Shown: in pieces, positions 11,887-22,865 of the stretch
Layout: each line of letters begins with the position of its first letter
How positions within the stretch are numbered: position 1 is the stretch's first letter
NCBI RefSeq assembly: GCF_000287355.1
Contig: NC_018420.1
Span: forward strand, 434,001-498,000
DNA: 64,000 nt
Source of the DNA: a secondary endosymbiont of Heteropsylla cubana
Lineage (GTDB): Bacteria > Pseudomonadota > Gammaproteobacteria > Enterobacterales > Enterobacteriaceae
Direction of reading: 5' to 3'
Made by a program: the position numbers and the translations under genes
Notes under the pieces: model-generated
Told to the model about the DNA's origin: nothing
The model's database searches: none
What the model saw: only the letters and a program-made list of their open reading frames with translations

Positions 11887-13777
11887 ACTATGCTTTCTAT
11901 AAATTTTGGTAACAAGGAGTAGTAAAAAATAGTTTATTTATATTAAAATATTATTAATAAAAAAATAATACCGTAGGTATTACATTTTTTTTAAAGATTA
12001 AAATTAACAGTATTAAAGGTTTCTTTTAGACTAAAAAATAGCGCGATTTAAAATAAGGAAACTTATTGTCTTTATTAGACGCCGTTCTATTTGATGCTAT
12101 TAGTAAGATTATTTTTATTTAATTTTCATAACGAAAATCATTCCGCATGACTTGCATATATGTAAATTAATATAAATTACGACCTTATATGTATAAAGAA
12201 AAATTATATCTCAAAAATATAGATTTCATAGCTAAACAACTAAGACTAACTGTATTTTTTTATTGTTTAATTAGGTAATCTAGGTGTTTATTTAAAATGG
12301 TGTTATTGTATTAATAATATCGATTATTCAAAAATATTTCATTTGTGCTTCTTGGGTAAGAATAGTCATTTTTTTTGTAATTTATTTATTCACTAACAAT
12401 TGTAGGTACGACAGTTAAAAGGTCGTTTGAGGATTTATTATCCGCATATTTTATATAGGCGTTTATTGTATTTTTCTGATATAAGCTTTTATCTAAGTTA
12501 AATTGTTGGAGTAATCTAAATATTAATGATTTTATCAAATGTTTCTATATTGCGGTATTTGTATATTACGTCATAATCTATAATTGCATAGTACAATGTT
12601 AGTGGTTTTTTTTGTTTGTTCTTGTGGATGATTTTTATTTTTTACATTTCTTAACAACGAATTAACCTCGCTGTATTATTAGATTGATTTTCACTGTTTT
12701 TCTTCGTATTTGCAATTTGGGGAAGTAGGTTAAATAATTAAGAACACGTGTATATTATTGAAGAGGACTTATGAAGTTTAAACCTTTATTTAGATAGGTA
12801 ATTGAAAAGTGTTTGCGTGTCAAAAAGAGCAATAAACATTTATTTTATTAAGCAGAATTCTATAAAATTTTTTAACATTATTTAGGTCTTTTTAAGTTCG
12901 AGATAAAAAGATTGCATACATATTTTATATAATTGAATTTTATAAAGTTTAGATTTAAAAAACTACAGATAACAACAGAATAGATTGTAAATAAAAATCA
13001 ATATCTTGATTATTATAGTTAAGTTTTTTTCGGTGATCTCATTGATAATATATTTTTATTAGTTAGTTATTAATATCTTAAAATATCTAAGCAAGCAGTT
13101 AGAAGCAAACTTTAATTAGTCGATTTTTTACACTTCAAAAAACTTTATAACTGGTGTGATAAAAAGTTATCAAGGTTTCCTTTAATAACATTTGTTAATT
13201 TTTTAGATCTCGGTACAATTAATAATTGTTAGATTATTTTGCAATCAGTACACGCTTAGATAAGCGAAATAAGAAAATTACAGCTCTTAAATCTGAGCTA
13301 TTTAAATACATTTTTAAATAAACTCAATATTTTTAATTATAGGTAAGGTTAAAAACACAAGTTAGGTATAAGGTAATACTACAACTAAATATTATGGAAT
13401 ATGAGTCAATTAGTTTCATACTAAAAACAGGATTATGTTAACTTATGATCTACTGTATGATGTTAATTAATTTGATATTTTAATAGGTCTAAGTAGCGCA
13501 AATCTCCTGGAAAATGCATCATTTGAATTCAATGGTAAATTATGATATTTCTATCAGTTAATAGGGCGAGGCATTGTTCTCTACAAGATGTCGTTATTTT
13601 TTTTCAAGAAAGTAATATTGATTATAATCAATATGATAAAAAGAATTAAGGTGTTTTTAAATCAATTAGATGAGTAGATATAAAAATAGAAATCTAAAGA
13701 TTTACAATCTCCTTAAAAGAAACAATACAAATTCGTAAATAATTTAATATTAATGCGTAAATTTATAAGGAAATTCG
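11887..13777. other. AT-rich gene desert upstream of tsaE
   Basis: About 1.9 kb with no supportable gene on either strand. In E. coli nnr and queG lie upstream of tsaE. I could not recognise either, although a short less AT-rich patch near 13495-13600 may be a relic of something. The right end merges into the promoter of the tRNA-Lys gene. Confidence 0.65.
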
Positions 13778-13805
13778 TTGACTTAGAATACCGTTTTGTT
13801 ATAAT
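13778..13805 (+). promoter_or_regulatory. Sigma70-type promoter of the tRNA-Lys gene
   Basis: A -35 box TTGACT (13778-13783) and a perfect -10 box TATAAT (13800-13805) are separated by 16 nt. Transcription would start near 13812, giving a leader of about 60 nt before the tRNA. The close match to consensus on the right strand, just upstream of a stable RNA gene, makes this the best promoter I can see in the window. TATAAT alone would be weak evidence in such AT-rich DNA; the spaced -35 box is what supports it. Confidence 0.6.
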
Positions 13806-13870
13806 TTTTAAAACATACAAAATCTAATATTTAAATCATAGTAAATTATTTTTTTTATATTGATGTAATT

Positions 13871-13943
13871 GGGTTGTTAGCTCAGTCGGTAGAGCAGTTG
13901 ACTTTTAATCAATTGGTCGCAGGTTCGAATCCTGCACGACCCA
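13871..13943 (+). tRNA. tRNA-Lys (anticodon UUU), 3' CCA not encoded
   Basis: The 73-nt sequence folds as a cloverleaf. The acceptor arm is GGGTTGT paired with ACGACCC, with one T-G pair. The D-loop has GTCGGTAGAGC, the anticodon arm TTGACTTTTAATCAA carries TTT, and the T-arm has GGTTCGAATCC. It is nearly identical to E. coli tRNA-Lys. The discriminator A is followed by TCA rather than the CCA that E. coli encodes, so the terminal CCA must be added by tRNA nucleotidyltransferase. It stands alone, whereas E. coli lysine tRNAs are in multi-tRNA operons. Confidence 0.97.
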
Positions 13944-14486
13944 TCATTTCATTATTAATTTAATATTTTTATACTATATAAAATAAAAGTTTTATCTTTT
14001 TAAATAAACAATAAGATATAAATAAACAATAAGAAAACGATGTAAATCTTATTCAAAGTTAAGATTTTGCAAGTAATTGAATTGTATTAAAATTTTTTAT
14101 TTACAGTATTTTCTCTCGATCTTTATTAATTACAATTAGTAATTTTTACTATAATCTTAATCAATTTTACTGTATAAAAACTCATTGTGACTTTGATCAT
14201 CAGGGAATGTTGTAAACATTATATTGAAATTATTTTTTATTTTTATAAAAAATCAGGATTTTTTAATATTTATTTTTCATTGAAGGTTTTAATATGTATT
14301 TTATGATAATTTAGATAGTCATTAATTATCAATTATAATTTTTTATATAGATTTATTTTTTATGTTAGGAGTTTATTGATAAAATTAAATCAACCTAGAT
14401 TAAATTCTAGTTTTTTTATCTAACCATCTAACTTATAGATACTTTGAAAAAAATTAATGTTCTGTGAAGTTAAATTAACATATAGG
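13944..14486. other. AT-rich spacer between tRNA-Lys and lapB remains
   Basis: About 540 nt without any open frame of interest. In E. coli pyrF follows lapB on the same strand and would fall here; I see no trace of it. No clear terminator hairpin follows the tRNA. Confidence 0.65.
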
Positions 14487-15630
14487 TTACGATGGTATAT
14501 AGATATATTGTTGATCGTCTAACCTTCGAATAGGTTTAATAGAAGCCGATGATTTACAAGATGGGCAACGCCAATAAATGCTTTGAGGGTTAAAATCGCA
14601 TTTTTGGCAATGATATCGAGGTTTAGTATGAATTTGTTCTTCCACAATATTCCGCAGTTTTTGCGAACTTTCTTTCGCACGACTATTTTTTTTGTTTCGC
14701 TCAGATAAAATTTCATTAGTCGGTGAAATAGATGCATTGTTGGATGTTGTTTTAATTGTTGATTAATGTAACCGTGATCTACTTCAGGTCCTTGTTTTCT
14801 TTTAATGATATCTGTGAGTATTAGTTCCGCTGCTGAGCCAACGTTTTCTTCTATACAGCGCTTAAGAAATGTTCTCAATTAATAATTTTTTACTAATCAT
14901 TTCACGATCCTGTTCTAATACTTTAGTTAATTCATCAATTACATTTGTATAATCTTGTTGTTCTATATAGATTCTAGCGCGCATGATAGATACCATTGCA
15001 CTATTTTCATTTGCACCTGCTCCCTTTTTTTTAATAAAAATAGGGCAAAATTGATGTTATTATTATCCAGAACTCTGAGTGCTAGTTTACAGTAAAAATG
15101 CGCAATTTCTACCCGGTATTGTTTTTTTTTCCAAGTTTAACTAATTTTTCAGCGGTTTCTATTTCTTTTAACCATTCGCTAGTTGCTTGATATATTTTCA
15201 AAAGTAGACTTAATGTACTGATTCGAAAGTCATGTTCGTTTATTAACTGATTAAATACATTTTCAGTACAATCATAAAAACCTGTTGCCATATAATTACG
15301 CCCTAGTTGTTGGATAGCTAATAAACGTTGTGAAAAACTTAATGAAGTGCTTTTAATTAACTTTTTGTGAATGCGTAAAGCTGGTCAACTTCGCTTCTGG
15401 ACCGGAATAAATTAACTAGCATTAGATGAGCTTCAAAAGTATTGCTGTTTTTTAACATGTATAAAAATAGGTCTACTGCCTTATTTTGTTGGCTAGATAA
15501 TAAAAAAACTTATTTCTGCAATATGCCCTCCTCGGGAGAGGCGGTTAGGTCTCTGCTGTATGCACTTGCGTCTCATATACCACCCATAAGTCGCAGCTAT
15601 GGGTGGCAAGAGAAACAGTAATTCTAACAT
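14487..15630 (-). pseudogene. lapB: lapB (yciM) pseudogene with several frameshifts
   Basis: LapB is the membrane-anchored TPR and rubredoxin-like protein that guides FtsH to LpxC and so limits lipopolysaccharide synthesis. The remains are nearly full length (1144 nt against about 1170 in E. coli) but broken into at least four frames. In order they read: the N-terminal anchor MLELLFLLPPIAATYGWYM at 15630; QQNKAVDLFLYMLK near 15480; IYQATSEWLKEIETAEKLVK in the block 15109-15291; RTFLKRCIEENVGSAAEL at 14878; and the metal-binding end KPRYHCQKCDF with YWRCPSCKS near 14540-14620. A gap of roughly 12 codons lies near 14880. The zinc-binding cysteines are still legible, so inactivation looks fairly recent. 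Frames were read by eye. Confidence 0.9.
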
Positions 15631-15662
15631 AGTGACGACTCCTTAAATGTAATAACAGATGT

Positions 15663-15880
15663 TTAAGTTAATAACCAGATTGCGCTATTTCTGAGAGATC
15701 TAAGTTGCTGTTTTAAACATTTTATTTTACCTGCAACTTTAGATTAGAGCTATATACATGTATAATTAACTAAAGTGATGCACAAAAGAAAAATTTTTGA
15801 TAATTAAGCGGGTTGTAATCGGCAATTTAGATACAAGTATAAATGAACTTAATCTGACTCAGGAGAGGTTTTAAGAATTG
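15663..15880 (-). pseudogene. lapA: lapA (yciS) C-terminal remnant
   Basis: Directly upstream of broken lapB, in the usual lapA-lapB order, the minus strand reads KVAGKIKCLKQQLRSLR and then stops at 15663. This resembles the C-terminal helix of LapA (ARAERKIKRLENQL in E. coli, as I recall it). Farther upstream only weak matches survive (QIKFIY where LapA has QVTFNY) with stops in between, so the left boundary is a guess. LapA is a small inner-membrane partner of LapB. The identification leans on position as much as on sequence. Confidence 0.5.
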
Positions 15881-18854
15881 ACAACTATTATTATTGACAT
15901 AAAAATCACTTGAATAAGAAACGCATTAGAGATGATTAACAAAATATAATTTTTTAATTATTTAAAATGGCACTGTGGATTTTACTTTAATTAAAGTAAC
16001 TAGTTAGTTTTGTAGTTAACATTTTTATGTAATCTAGATATGTTTTGCGTTAGTAACAATATTATTTTATTTATTTTTTTAATCGTTATTACCTAATTAT
16101 CTATTTATAAATCACGGTCATGCGGATTTATGTTTTTCATTTTGGTTAAGTCGAAATGATCTAAAAGATTGCTTTTGTAGTAACTTAATATTAACAATGG
16201 TTAAATTAATTTTCTCAGATATTTTTACTTACCTTTTCTCGGTAGATCACTAAGTATTATTAATCTTTAATATTTTCTTATAAATGACATTTTAGGTTAT
16301 TCTATTTGAAGATATTTTTCTCATTTTGGATATTTTTTTAGTTGCTTCTTAAGAAAGAATTTTATAAATAAATATTTATGTTGTTTTTAAGATGTTGGTT
16401 AAGAGTATTAGGCTCTTAAAAAGAGGCGGTGATGCAATAAACATTATACATTTAAAAAGGCAATATTGCTTCAGCGAAAAATTAGTTCCTTGTCCGCTTA
16501 AATACAATTATTATTACTTTTCTACAATTAATTTATATTTTTTAAAATTATTCTAGTTATTTTTTTATCAAATTATATAGCATATTAATTAATTTTTATT
16601 AAAATTATGGTTTTAACCGATATATATACTGCTTTAAGTTTAAAAGATATTGCATATATTTTGTCTGCGAAAAACTAAATTCTTTTCTAAGAAAGCGTCT
16701 ATATAATAAGAATTTGTATGCTTATATTAAAAGAAGAGATTAGCGAGATATAGAAAATATTAGATAAATATATCAGGTTATTTATGTTAATTAATTCCTA
16801 TCATATAACTAATGTAAATTTGTTAATAATTTTTATGTAATAGGTTCAATGGATAATATAAGAAGGTTAAGTAAATTTACATTAAGATTCTTAACATAAA
16901 AATTTTATCACTTAAGTAGTGTAGTAAATAAAAAAATATTTTTTGCAAGGATATAGAATAATGATGAGGTTGAATATATCGAATGACATTATCATCTTGA
17001 ACTAAAGCATTGAATATTAGTTGATTGTTAATAAGAAATAAGTCTAAAATAAAATAAATGTTGTTTTAGTATTCCTTTTAATACAGATAAAGTATTTATA
17101 TTTTCTTTAAAATTTTGTTTGGGTAGGGGAGAATCAAAGAATCCCTATCTGTTCACCTGCAATGTGAAAATAATTAAAAGTGTTGTAATGGTAGAAAATA
17201 AGAGAATAATCTAGAGTTGATATTTCAAAAAATATATAGTTACTATAGTTGGTAACTAGTAAAAATATGTTAGTTGTTTTTTTTATATCTAATATGATTA
17301 AAAAGTCATCAAATCTAAAAAATGTTCATATTAAAAAATAGTTCTGAACGTATTTATAATATAAATTTAATGAGTTTTTATTTAGAATTATAGAGGAAAG
17401 TTAAAACGTATTGATTACTTATTAAATCTAATTTTACGATGATAATAATTATCGATAGAACTTTTAAGAGAGCATTAGCACGTTTTTTTTATAAAAAACT
17501 GTACACTATGTTGGTTTTTATGTAATTCTTTTTTTTTAATTTTTTAACAAGTCGTATTAGTTGTGAATGAAAAAAAAGAGAAACATGCTTTCTCCGATAT
17601 AAGAAAATTCTTTGTTGTAAATAAAATCTATAAATTTACTTAGGTATTTTCTAGAGTTGTTAAAATAAATCTCTAATTGTACTCTAAATGATCAATATGA
17701 TTACTATAGCACTAATTACTAACAATCTTATGCTCAAAGTTAAATTTTTTTCTTTTTTTTTAGAGGGATCCTTTCAGTAAATGAAAAAATCAATTTCTGT
17801 TATTATGCGTTATTGGTTTGGTGATATGGTGGCGTGGGGTGCTTGGTATTTTATAAATGTCTGGAACCAAAATATGAAATGTGAAAAAGATTATTATCTA
17901 GTAAAGAAAGATTTTAAATACAATCAGATAAAATTGTACGACTTGGTTGCATAAAAAAATGAAAGGTTAGATTTATAGAAGTAAATCTAGAGCAAGTTTA
18001 GCAAAGATTTTTAATTGCGGTGAGATTTAGTACTAATATAGAAAGTATTTTATCTTCTATAAGATTCAATACTACAGGGATTTTTGGCGACGTATTTTTC
18101 AAGGCTACTTTTATTAATAAAGTTGAGATAATCAATTATCTTCTTCTATTTAAACTGTTTTAGACAGCAAAGAAATTATCTTAAAAGTCTTATCCCGCAC
18201 CCGAAGGAAAAGCGATAAAGAGATCGTATGGCAGTTATATCGAATATATAAAATGAAATCGACAAGTTTTTTATATTTCCTACGCTAGGAAATAATTGGA
18301 TGCATTTTCTACTCAATATATATATTAATGTTCTAGATGCTAAAAAATAATAATAAGTGACTTGCAAGAAGTTTTCAACCTTATTAAAGAGAGTTTTAGG
18401 AAATTGTAAATTTTATTTACCTGCAATAAAATACTCTCATTGTTTTGTTTCGAAAATGCTATAAACAATATATAGGCGATTTTAAGAATGTGACAATCAA
18501 GATTTGAGCTTCCTGGGTTAATTTACATAATAAATTTATTATTTTTTGATAAAATTAAGCAGTTCAGTTAAAAATATCTAATTTAGACCATTATTAATAA
18601 AATGTATTTTAAATGAGATATTATATTTATAAAAATACCTCTATAGATTATGAAGGTTTTCATCACTATTTTTACAGGCAGACTTAAAAGTAGATATAGA
18701 AAAAATAAACAAAATTGAAAAAAAAGATAAGTTGAGAATTGGAAAAACCACTTTAATAAATAGACTGAATAGCAGAGAGTGCGATGTAGATGGTTAATTA
18801 TGATTATATGAGTCTCCGTTAGAGTATATGTAAAAAAAACAAACAGAGGAATAC
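15881..18854. other. Gene desert between lapA remnant and fre
   Basis: About 3 kb dominated by A and T. Apart from the short frame at 17781-17954 (listed separately) I see no gene. Less AT-rich patches near 16420-16500, 17115-17165 and 18180-18230 may be relics. I could not match them to ubiD, the E. coli neighbour of fre, or to any other gene. A 103-codon minus-strand frame at 18583-18894 is hydrophobic low-complexity and overlaps the fre start, so I do not accept it. Confidence 0.6.
17781..17954 (+). CDS. Unidentified 57-codon open frame, possible gene fragment
   Basis: The frame starts MKKSISVIMRYWFGDMVAWG and continues WYFINVWNQNMKCEKDYY before ending at a TAA. It has a basic start followed by a Trp-rich hydrophobic stretch that could be a membrane anchor. 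Its base composition is less AT-biased than the surrounding 3 kb, and a purine-rich AGAGGG lies 13 nt before the ATG, rather far for a ribosome site. I do not recognise it. It could be the 5' end of a decayed membrane or periplasmic protein gene, or chance. No clear continuation is visible downstream in other frames. Confidence 0.2.
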   Translation: MKKSISVIMRYWFGDMVAWGAWYFINVWNQNMKCEKDYYLVKKDFKYNQIKLYDLVA

Positions 18855-19577
18855 ATGATAAGATTGACTTGTAAGGTCTTATCCGTAGATGCAATTACTA
18901 AAACCGTTTATCGTATACGGTTGGTTAGGGCACCGACTTATAATTTTCGTGCCGGTCAGTATTTAATGGTAGTTATGGATCATAATGATATAAGACCATT
19001 TTCTATGGCGTCGACACCACTAGAACAGACTTTTATCGAGCTCCATATCGATGCCTCTTCTTTAAATCTTTATGCACGTAAGCTTGTGGAAGCTGTTATT
19101 AAAACACAAGAGATCACCATAGAGAGGCCTAGAGGGAGCGCTTTTTTACGTGACGATACCGAGCGACCAATTTTATTAATTGCTGGAGGTACCGGTTTTT
19201 CTTACATACGCTCTATTTTACTAACCGTGCTTTCGCTGCAGCCTACACGTAAAGTAATGATATATTGGGGAGGAAAAAAGCGAGAACATCTTTATAAGTT
19301 AGATGAACTAGAAGTGCTTGCTTTACAGTATTCTAAGTTATCAGTGGTACCAGTAGTAGAACAATGTGATGATAAGCAATGGAAAGGGCGTTATGGTACT
19401 GTTATAATGGCAGTAATACAAGATTATAACTATTTAAAACCTTACGATATTTATATTGGAGGAAATTTTAATATGGCAAGAGTTGCGCAAACACTGTTAT
19501 GCAGTGAGTGTAGGGCTGTAGTTGAGCGTATTTTCAGTGATGCTTTTAGTTTAGAGAGAAACTTTTATTTTAATTAA
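18855..19577 (+). CDS. fre: NAD(P)H-flavin reductase Fre
   Basis: Fre reduces free FMN, FAD or riboflavin with NAD(P)H; the reduced flavin feeds iron release and ribonucleotide reductase activation. The 240 residues align over their length with E. coli Fre (233). The flavin-binding motif RPFSMAST (residues 47-54) and the nucleotide-binding IAGGTGFSY (109-117) are intact, as are IYWGGKK and VVPVVEQ. An AGAGGA ribosome site 5 nt before the ATG at 18855 supports the start. The last few residues (SLERNFYFN) extend beyond the E. coli end. The usual upstream neighbour ubiD is not here. Confidence 0.96.
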   Translation: MIRLTCKVLSVDAITKTVYRIRLVRAPTYNFRAGQYLMVVMDHNDIRPFSMASTPLEQTFIELHIDASSLNLYARKLVEAVIKTQEITIERPRGSAFLRDDTERPILLIAGGTGFSYIRSILLTVLSLQPTRKVMIYWGGKKREHLYKLDELEVLALQYSKLSVVPVVEQCDDKQWKGRYGTVIMAVIQDYNYLKPYDIYIGGNFNMARVAQTLLCSECRAVVERIFSDAFSLERNFYFN

Positions 19578-21137
19578 GACTCCATTTGTTTTTTTTCACG
19601 AAAAAGAAGTTATTTAGAGAATAGTAACTTTGATTGCATCTAAATTGCTTCATAAGATTATTGTTCTATATTATAAATTTTATACGCGCAACTCAAATTT
19701 CTTTCATAGAAAGTTATTTTTATTTTAATATTTTATATTTTATTAGTATATCATACTTTAGTTAATTTGTAGAAGTTATTATTTTTTTGTTGAAATCTCT
19801 TATATAGGATTGTTTAATTAAGTATTTTTTACTTTTTTTTTGAGATATTTTATAATTATTGTTTTTTTTGTTTTTTTTTGAAAAATTTTGACTACATTAT
19901 TAGTTTAATAATTAAATTTTATATTTACAATATTTATTAAATAAATAAACTTTTATTTAAATATGGATATTTATGTTTTTCTCTTTCTTATTAGACCCTT
20001 ATTATAATTCCATATTTTTAATAATTTTATTTAATATGTTTAATATATTAAGTTAATTTTAACTAATGAGGTTAGTTTTAAAGTCAATTAGTTTGATGGT
20101 AATATAGTTTTCTTATATGGCTTTATTGATTATACGTTTTTATTGATATTAATATATTGGTGTCAGTTTTTATATATCTTAATTTGTTTTCTTAATGAGC
20201 TATCTTATATTAATAGTTTAATATTTAATATGATTAAAAAGCTAACTTTTTTAAGTTAGATGTTGTCTCGATTAGTAATGAAAAGATGCTGCAATTGTTT
20301 AGTGTTAAGTAAATATTATATTTTTTTTGAAGAGGATTAATAATTTTTTTAAATGATCTAGATTGTTTAGAATAGAAAATTCTAAATTTCTATACTTAAT
20401 TGACTTTAATGTTTAATTTTTTAGTAAATTATTCTTTTCAAAAAAAATTTATTGGTCTTATGCTGCGTAAATAGAATATTATGACCCTTACAAAATTTAA
20501 TACGCACACAATTTATTTCTCTTTTTTTTAAATCAGTTAAAGTTTTAATTTCGTTTTTTTTGAAATAAAGAAGATGTTATAAGGTTAGCCTGTTGAATGT
20601 AAAACAAATATTCAACTAACATAGTTATGTTATTAACTTAAATATATTATCTCTTGTATATCGTATGTAAATACTACGTTTAAGTAATTAATATTATTTA
20701 ATCACACACAAGAATAGAAGAAAATAATATTATTATTAGTACTAAATATTGTACTAGCATAATAAAAGTATTTTGCTTATATACTTATCAAATAGATGAT
20801 TTGATGTTATTTTTTTGATAGTAAAATACTGTAATAGACTTTTTATTAGTTTAACCTCTACATTAGCATATTTTTAAAGCATTAGAAAATTGTGATTCAT
20901 CAGAAAATTTAACTAAGATCTATCATTTAATAACAGTGTCTATCTTAATAGACATACTGTCATCAGTGATAGAAACAAATATATATCTATATTATTTTTT
21001 TAATAAAAAAGGTAATAAATTATATTTTAATGTATAATGTTGCTATTTATTATAAATAGATTGTGTTTGGATTTTCATCTTCTACTTCCGAGTAGAATTT
21101 TAAAAAATTAATTTTAGACGCACTTTGAGTAAAAAAA
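19578..21137. other. AT-rich tract between fre and ffh
   Basis: About 1.56 kb, among the most AT-rich stretches of the window, with many homopolymers of T. I see no gene, RNA or stable hairpin. The ffh promoter should lie near its right end but cannot be singled out among many TATAAT-like words. Confidence 0.7.
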
Positions 21138-22484
21138 ATGTTTGAAAATTTATCGGAACGATTATCGTTAACATTACGTAAAATCAGTGGTAGAGGTCGT
21201 TTGACTGAAGATAATATTAAAAATAGTTTACGTGAAGTCCAAAAAGCGCTTTTAGAAGCAGACGTAGCACTACCAATTGTAAAAAATTTTATTAGTCGGG
21301 TAAAAGAGAATTCCATAGGAAAAGAAATTAATAAAAGTTTTACTCCGGGACAAGAATTTATAAAAATTATTCATGCTGAGTTAATAAAAGCTATGGGTGA
21401 TCAAAATAGCTCACTTAATCTTGCAGTGCAACCACCGGCTGTCGTTCTTATAGTTGGGTTACAGGGTTCCGGAAAAACAACAAGTGTTGGTAAGCTTGGT
21501 AGGTATCTTTATAATCAGAAAAAAAAGAAGGTGCTGATGGTATCTGCTGATGTTTATCGCCCTGCTGCAATTAAACAACTAGAGACTCTTGCTTCAAATG
21601 TAGGTATTTCTGTTTTTTCATCCACTGCTGTTAATGAGATTCCCCTCAATATTGTACGGGAAGCACTGAATCATGCAAAGCGCAAGTTTTATGATGTGTT
21701 GCTTATAGATACAGCTGGTTTTATGCATACAGATAAAGTAATGATGTCAGAAATTATTGCAATTCATTCTGCTGTTTCTCCCATAGAAACTCTCTTTGTC
21801 CTTGATGCAATGACAGGGCAGGATGCGGCTAATGTTGCTAGAACCTTTAATCAATTTCTTCCTTTAACTGGTATCATCCTTACTAAATTAGATAGTGATA
21901 CAAGAGGAGGGGCTGCGCTTTCTATTCGTTATCTTACCGGTAAATCAATTAAATTCATTGGTGTTGGCGAGCAAATTGATGCATTGGAACCATTTTACCC
22001 GGATCGTATAGCTGGACGAATACTTGGTATGGGAGATGTATTGTCTTTAATTGATGATATAAGTAAAAAAATTGATTTTTCTCAAGAAAAAAGAAGTGCA
22101 AAAAAAATAATAAAAGAAGGTGTTTTTGAAATCAATGATTTTTTAAGATACCTTCAAAAAATGCGAAATATAGGTGGTATAGACGGTATGCGGAGCAAGC
22201 TTCCGGCTAATCTTAATTTACAGATAGATGATAAATTATTGAATAGGATGGAAGCCATTATCAATTCGATGACAGCTAAAGAACGTTTAAGTCCAGAGAT
22301 TATTAAAGGGTCTCGTAAACGTCGTATTGCTGGTGGTTCTGGTATGCAGGTTCAAGACATTAACCGATTATTAAAACATTTTAATGAAATGCAGAAAATA
22401 ATGAAAAGAATAAATAAAAATGGTATAGAAAAAATGATTTATAATCTCAAGGAGATGATAACATCTGGTGTTAGATTGCCTTAA
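21138..22484 (+). CDS. ffh: Signal recognition particle GTPase Ffh
   Basis: Ffh binds 4.5S RNA and signal sequences and delivers ribosomes to FtsY at the membrane. The 448 residues (453 in E. coli) comprise the N-domain helical bundle (ALLEADVALP, residues 37-46), the G-domain with P-loop GLQGSGKTT (107-115), and the methionine-containing M-domain with GSRKRRIAGGSGMQVQDINR (391-410), which binds RNA. Two usually invariant spots are changed: DTAGR reads DTAGF (191-195), and TKxDG reads TKLDS (249-253). The rest of the G-domain, including AAIKQLETLA and RGGAAL, is intact. The hydrophobic C-terminus is shorter and poorer in Met than in E. coli. It is presumably essential, so these changes are probably tolerated. 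Confidence 0.97.
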   Translation: MFENLSERLSLTLRKISGRGRLTEDNIKNSLREVQKALLEADVALPIVKNFISRVKENSIGKEINKSFTPGQEFIKIIHAELIKAMGDQNSSLNLAVQPPAVVLIVGLQGSGKTTSVGKLGRYLYNQKKKKVLMVSADVYRPAAIKQLETLASNVGISVFSSTAVNEIPLNIVREALNHAKRKFYDVLLIDTAGFMHTDKVMMSEIIAIHSAVSPIETLFVLDAMTGQDAANVARTFNQFLPLTGIILTKLDSDTRGGAALSIRYLTGKSIKFIGVGEQIDALEPFYPDRIAGRILGMGDVLSLIDDISKKIDFSQEKRSAKKIIKEGVFEINDFLRYLQKMRNIGGIDGMRSKLPANLNLQIDDKLLNRMEAIINSMTAKERLSPEIIKGSRKRRIAGGSGMQVQDINRLLKHFNEMQKIMKRINKNGIEKMIYNLKEMITSGVRLP

Positions 22485-22540
22485 TTTTCCATTGATTATT
22501 TATGAAGAGATAAGTAGAAATTTTATCCCTTTTATGCGGC

Positions 22541-22579
22541 AACCGGGCCCCATCATCCCTGATAGGGTCCGGTTTTTTA
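22541..22579 (+). terminator. Rho-independent terminator between ffh and rpsP
   Basis: A strong hairpin of about 15 bp pairs AACCGGGCCCCATCA with TGATAGGGTCCGGTT (two G-T/C-A irregularities), loop TCCC, and runs straight into T6. It lies 57 nt after the ffh stop and ends about 18 nt before the rpsP start. It is the clearest terminator in the window and separates the two transcription units. Confidence 0.85.
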
Positions 22580-22597
22580 TGAACTAATGAGGGTTTT

Positions 22598-22846
22598 ATG
22601 GTAAAAATTCGTTTAGCGCGCGGTGGAGCAAAAAAACGGCCATTTTATCAAATAGTTGTAACCGATAGTCGTAATGCACGCGATGGTCGTTTTATTGAAC
22701 GTATTGGTTTTTTTAACCCAATCGCAATGGGTCAAGCTCCAGGTATAAGTTTTAAGCTTAATCGACTTCAGTATTGGCTTATGCAAGGTGCAAATATTTC
22801 TAAACGTGTTGCAACTTTAATTAAAGAGTCAAAGAAAAGAGTGTAA
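22598..22846 (+). CDS. rpsP: 30S ribosomal protein S16
   Basis: S16 is an essential assembly protein of the small ribosomal subunit. The 82 residues match the E. coli length and contain [39 protein letters not shown] and the C-terminal [20 protein letters not shown] site lies 7 nt before the ATG. It opens the conserved rpsP-rimM-trmD-rplS operon, with rimM beginning 19 nt after its stop. Confidence 0.98.
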   Translation: MVKIRLARGGAKKRPFYQIVVTDSRNARDGRFIERIGFFNPIAMGQAPGISFKLNRLQYWLMQGANISKRVATLIKESKKRV

Positions 22847-22865
22847 TTTTTGTTGGTGGGAATAA

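Noticed and set aside
18583-18894. 103-codon minus-strand hydrophobic open frame
   Set aside because: Overlaps the fre start on the opposite strand and is Tyr/Phe/Leu low-complexity; the length is plausible but no family features are seen.
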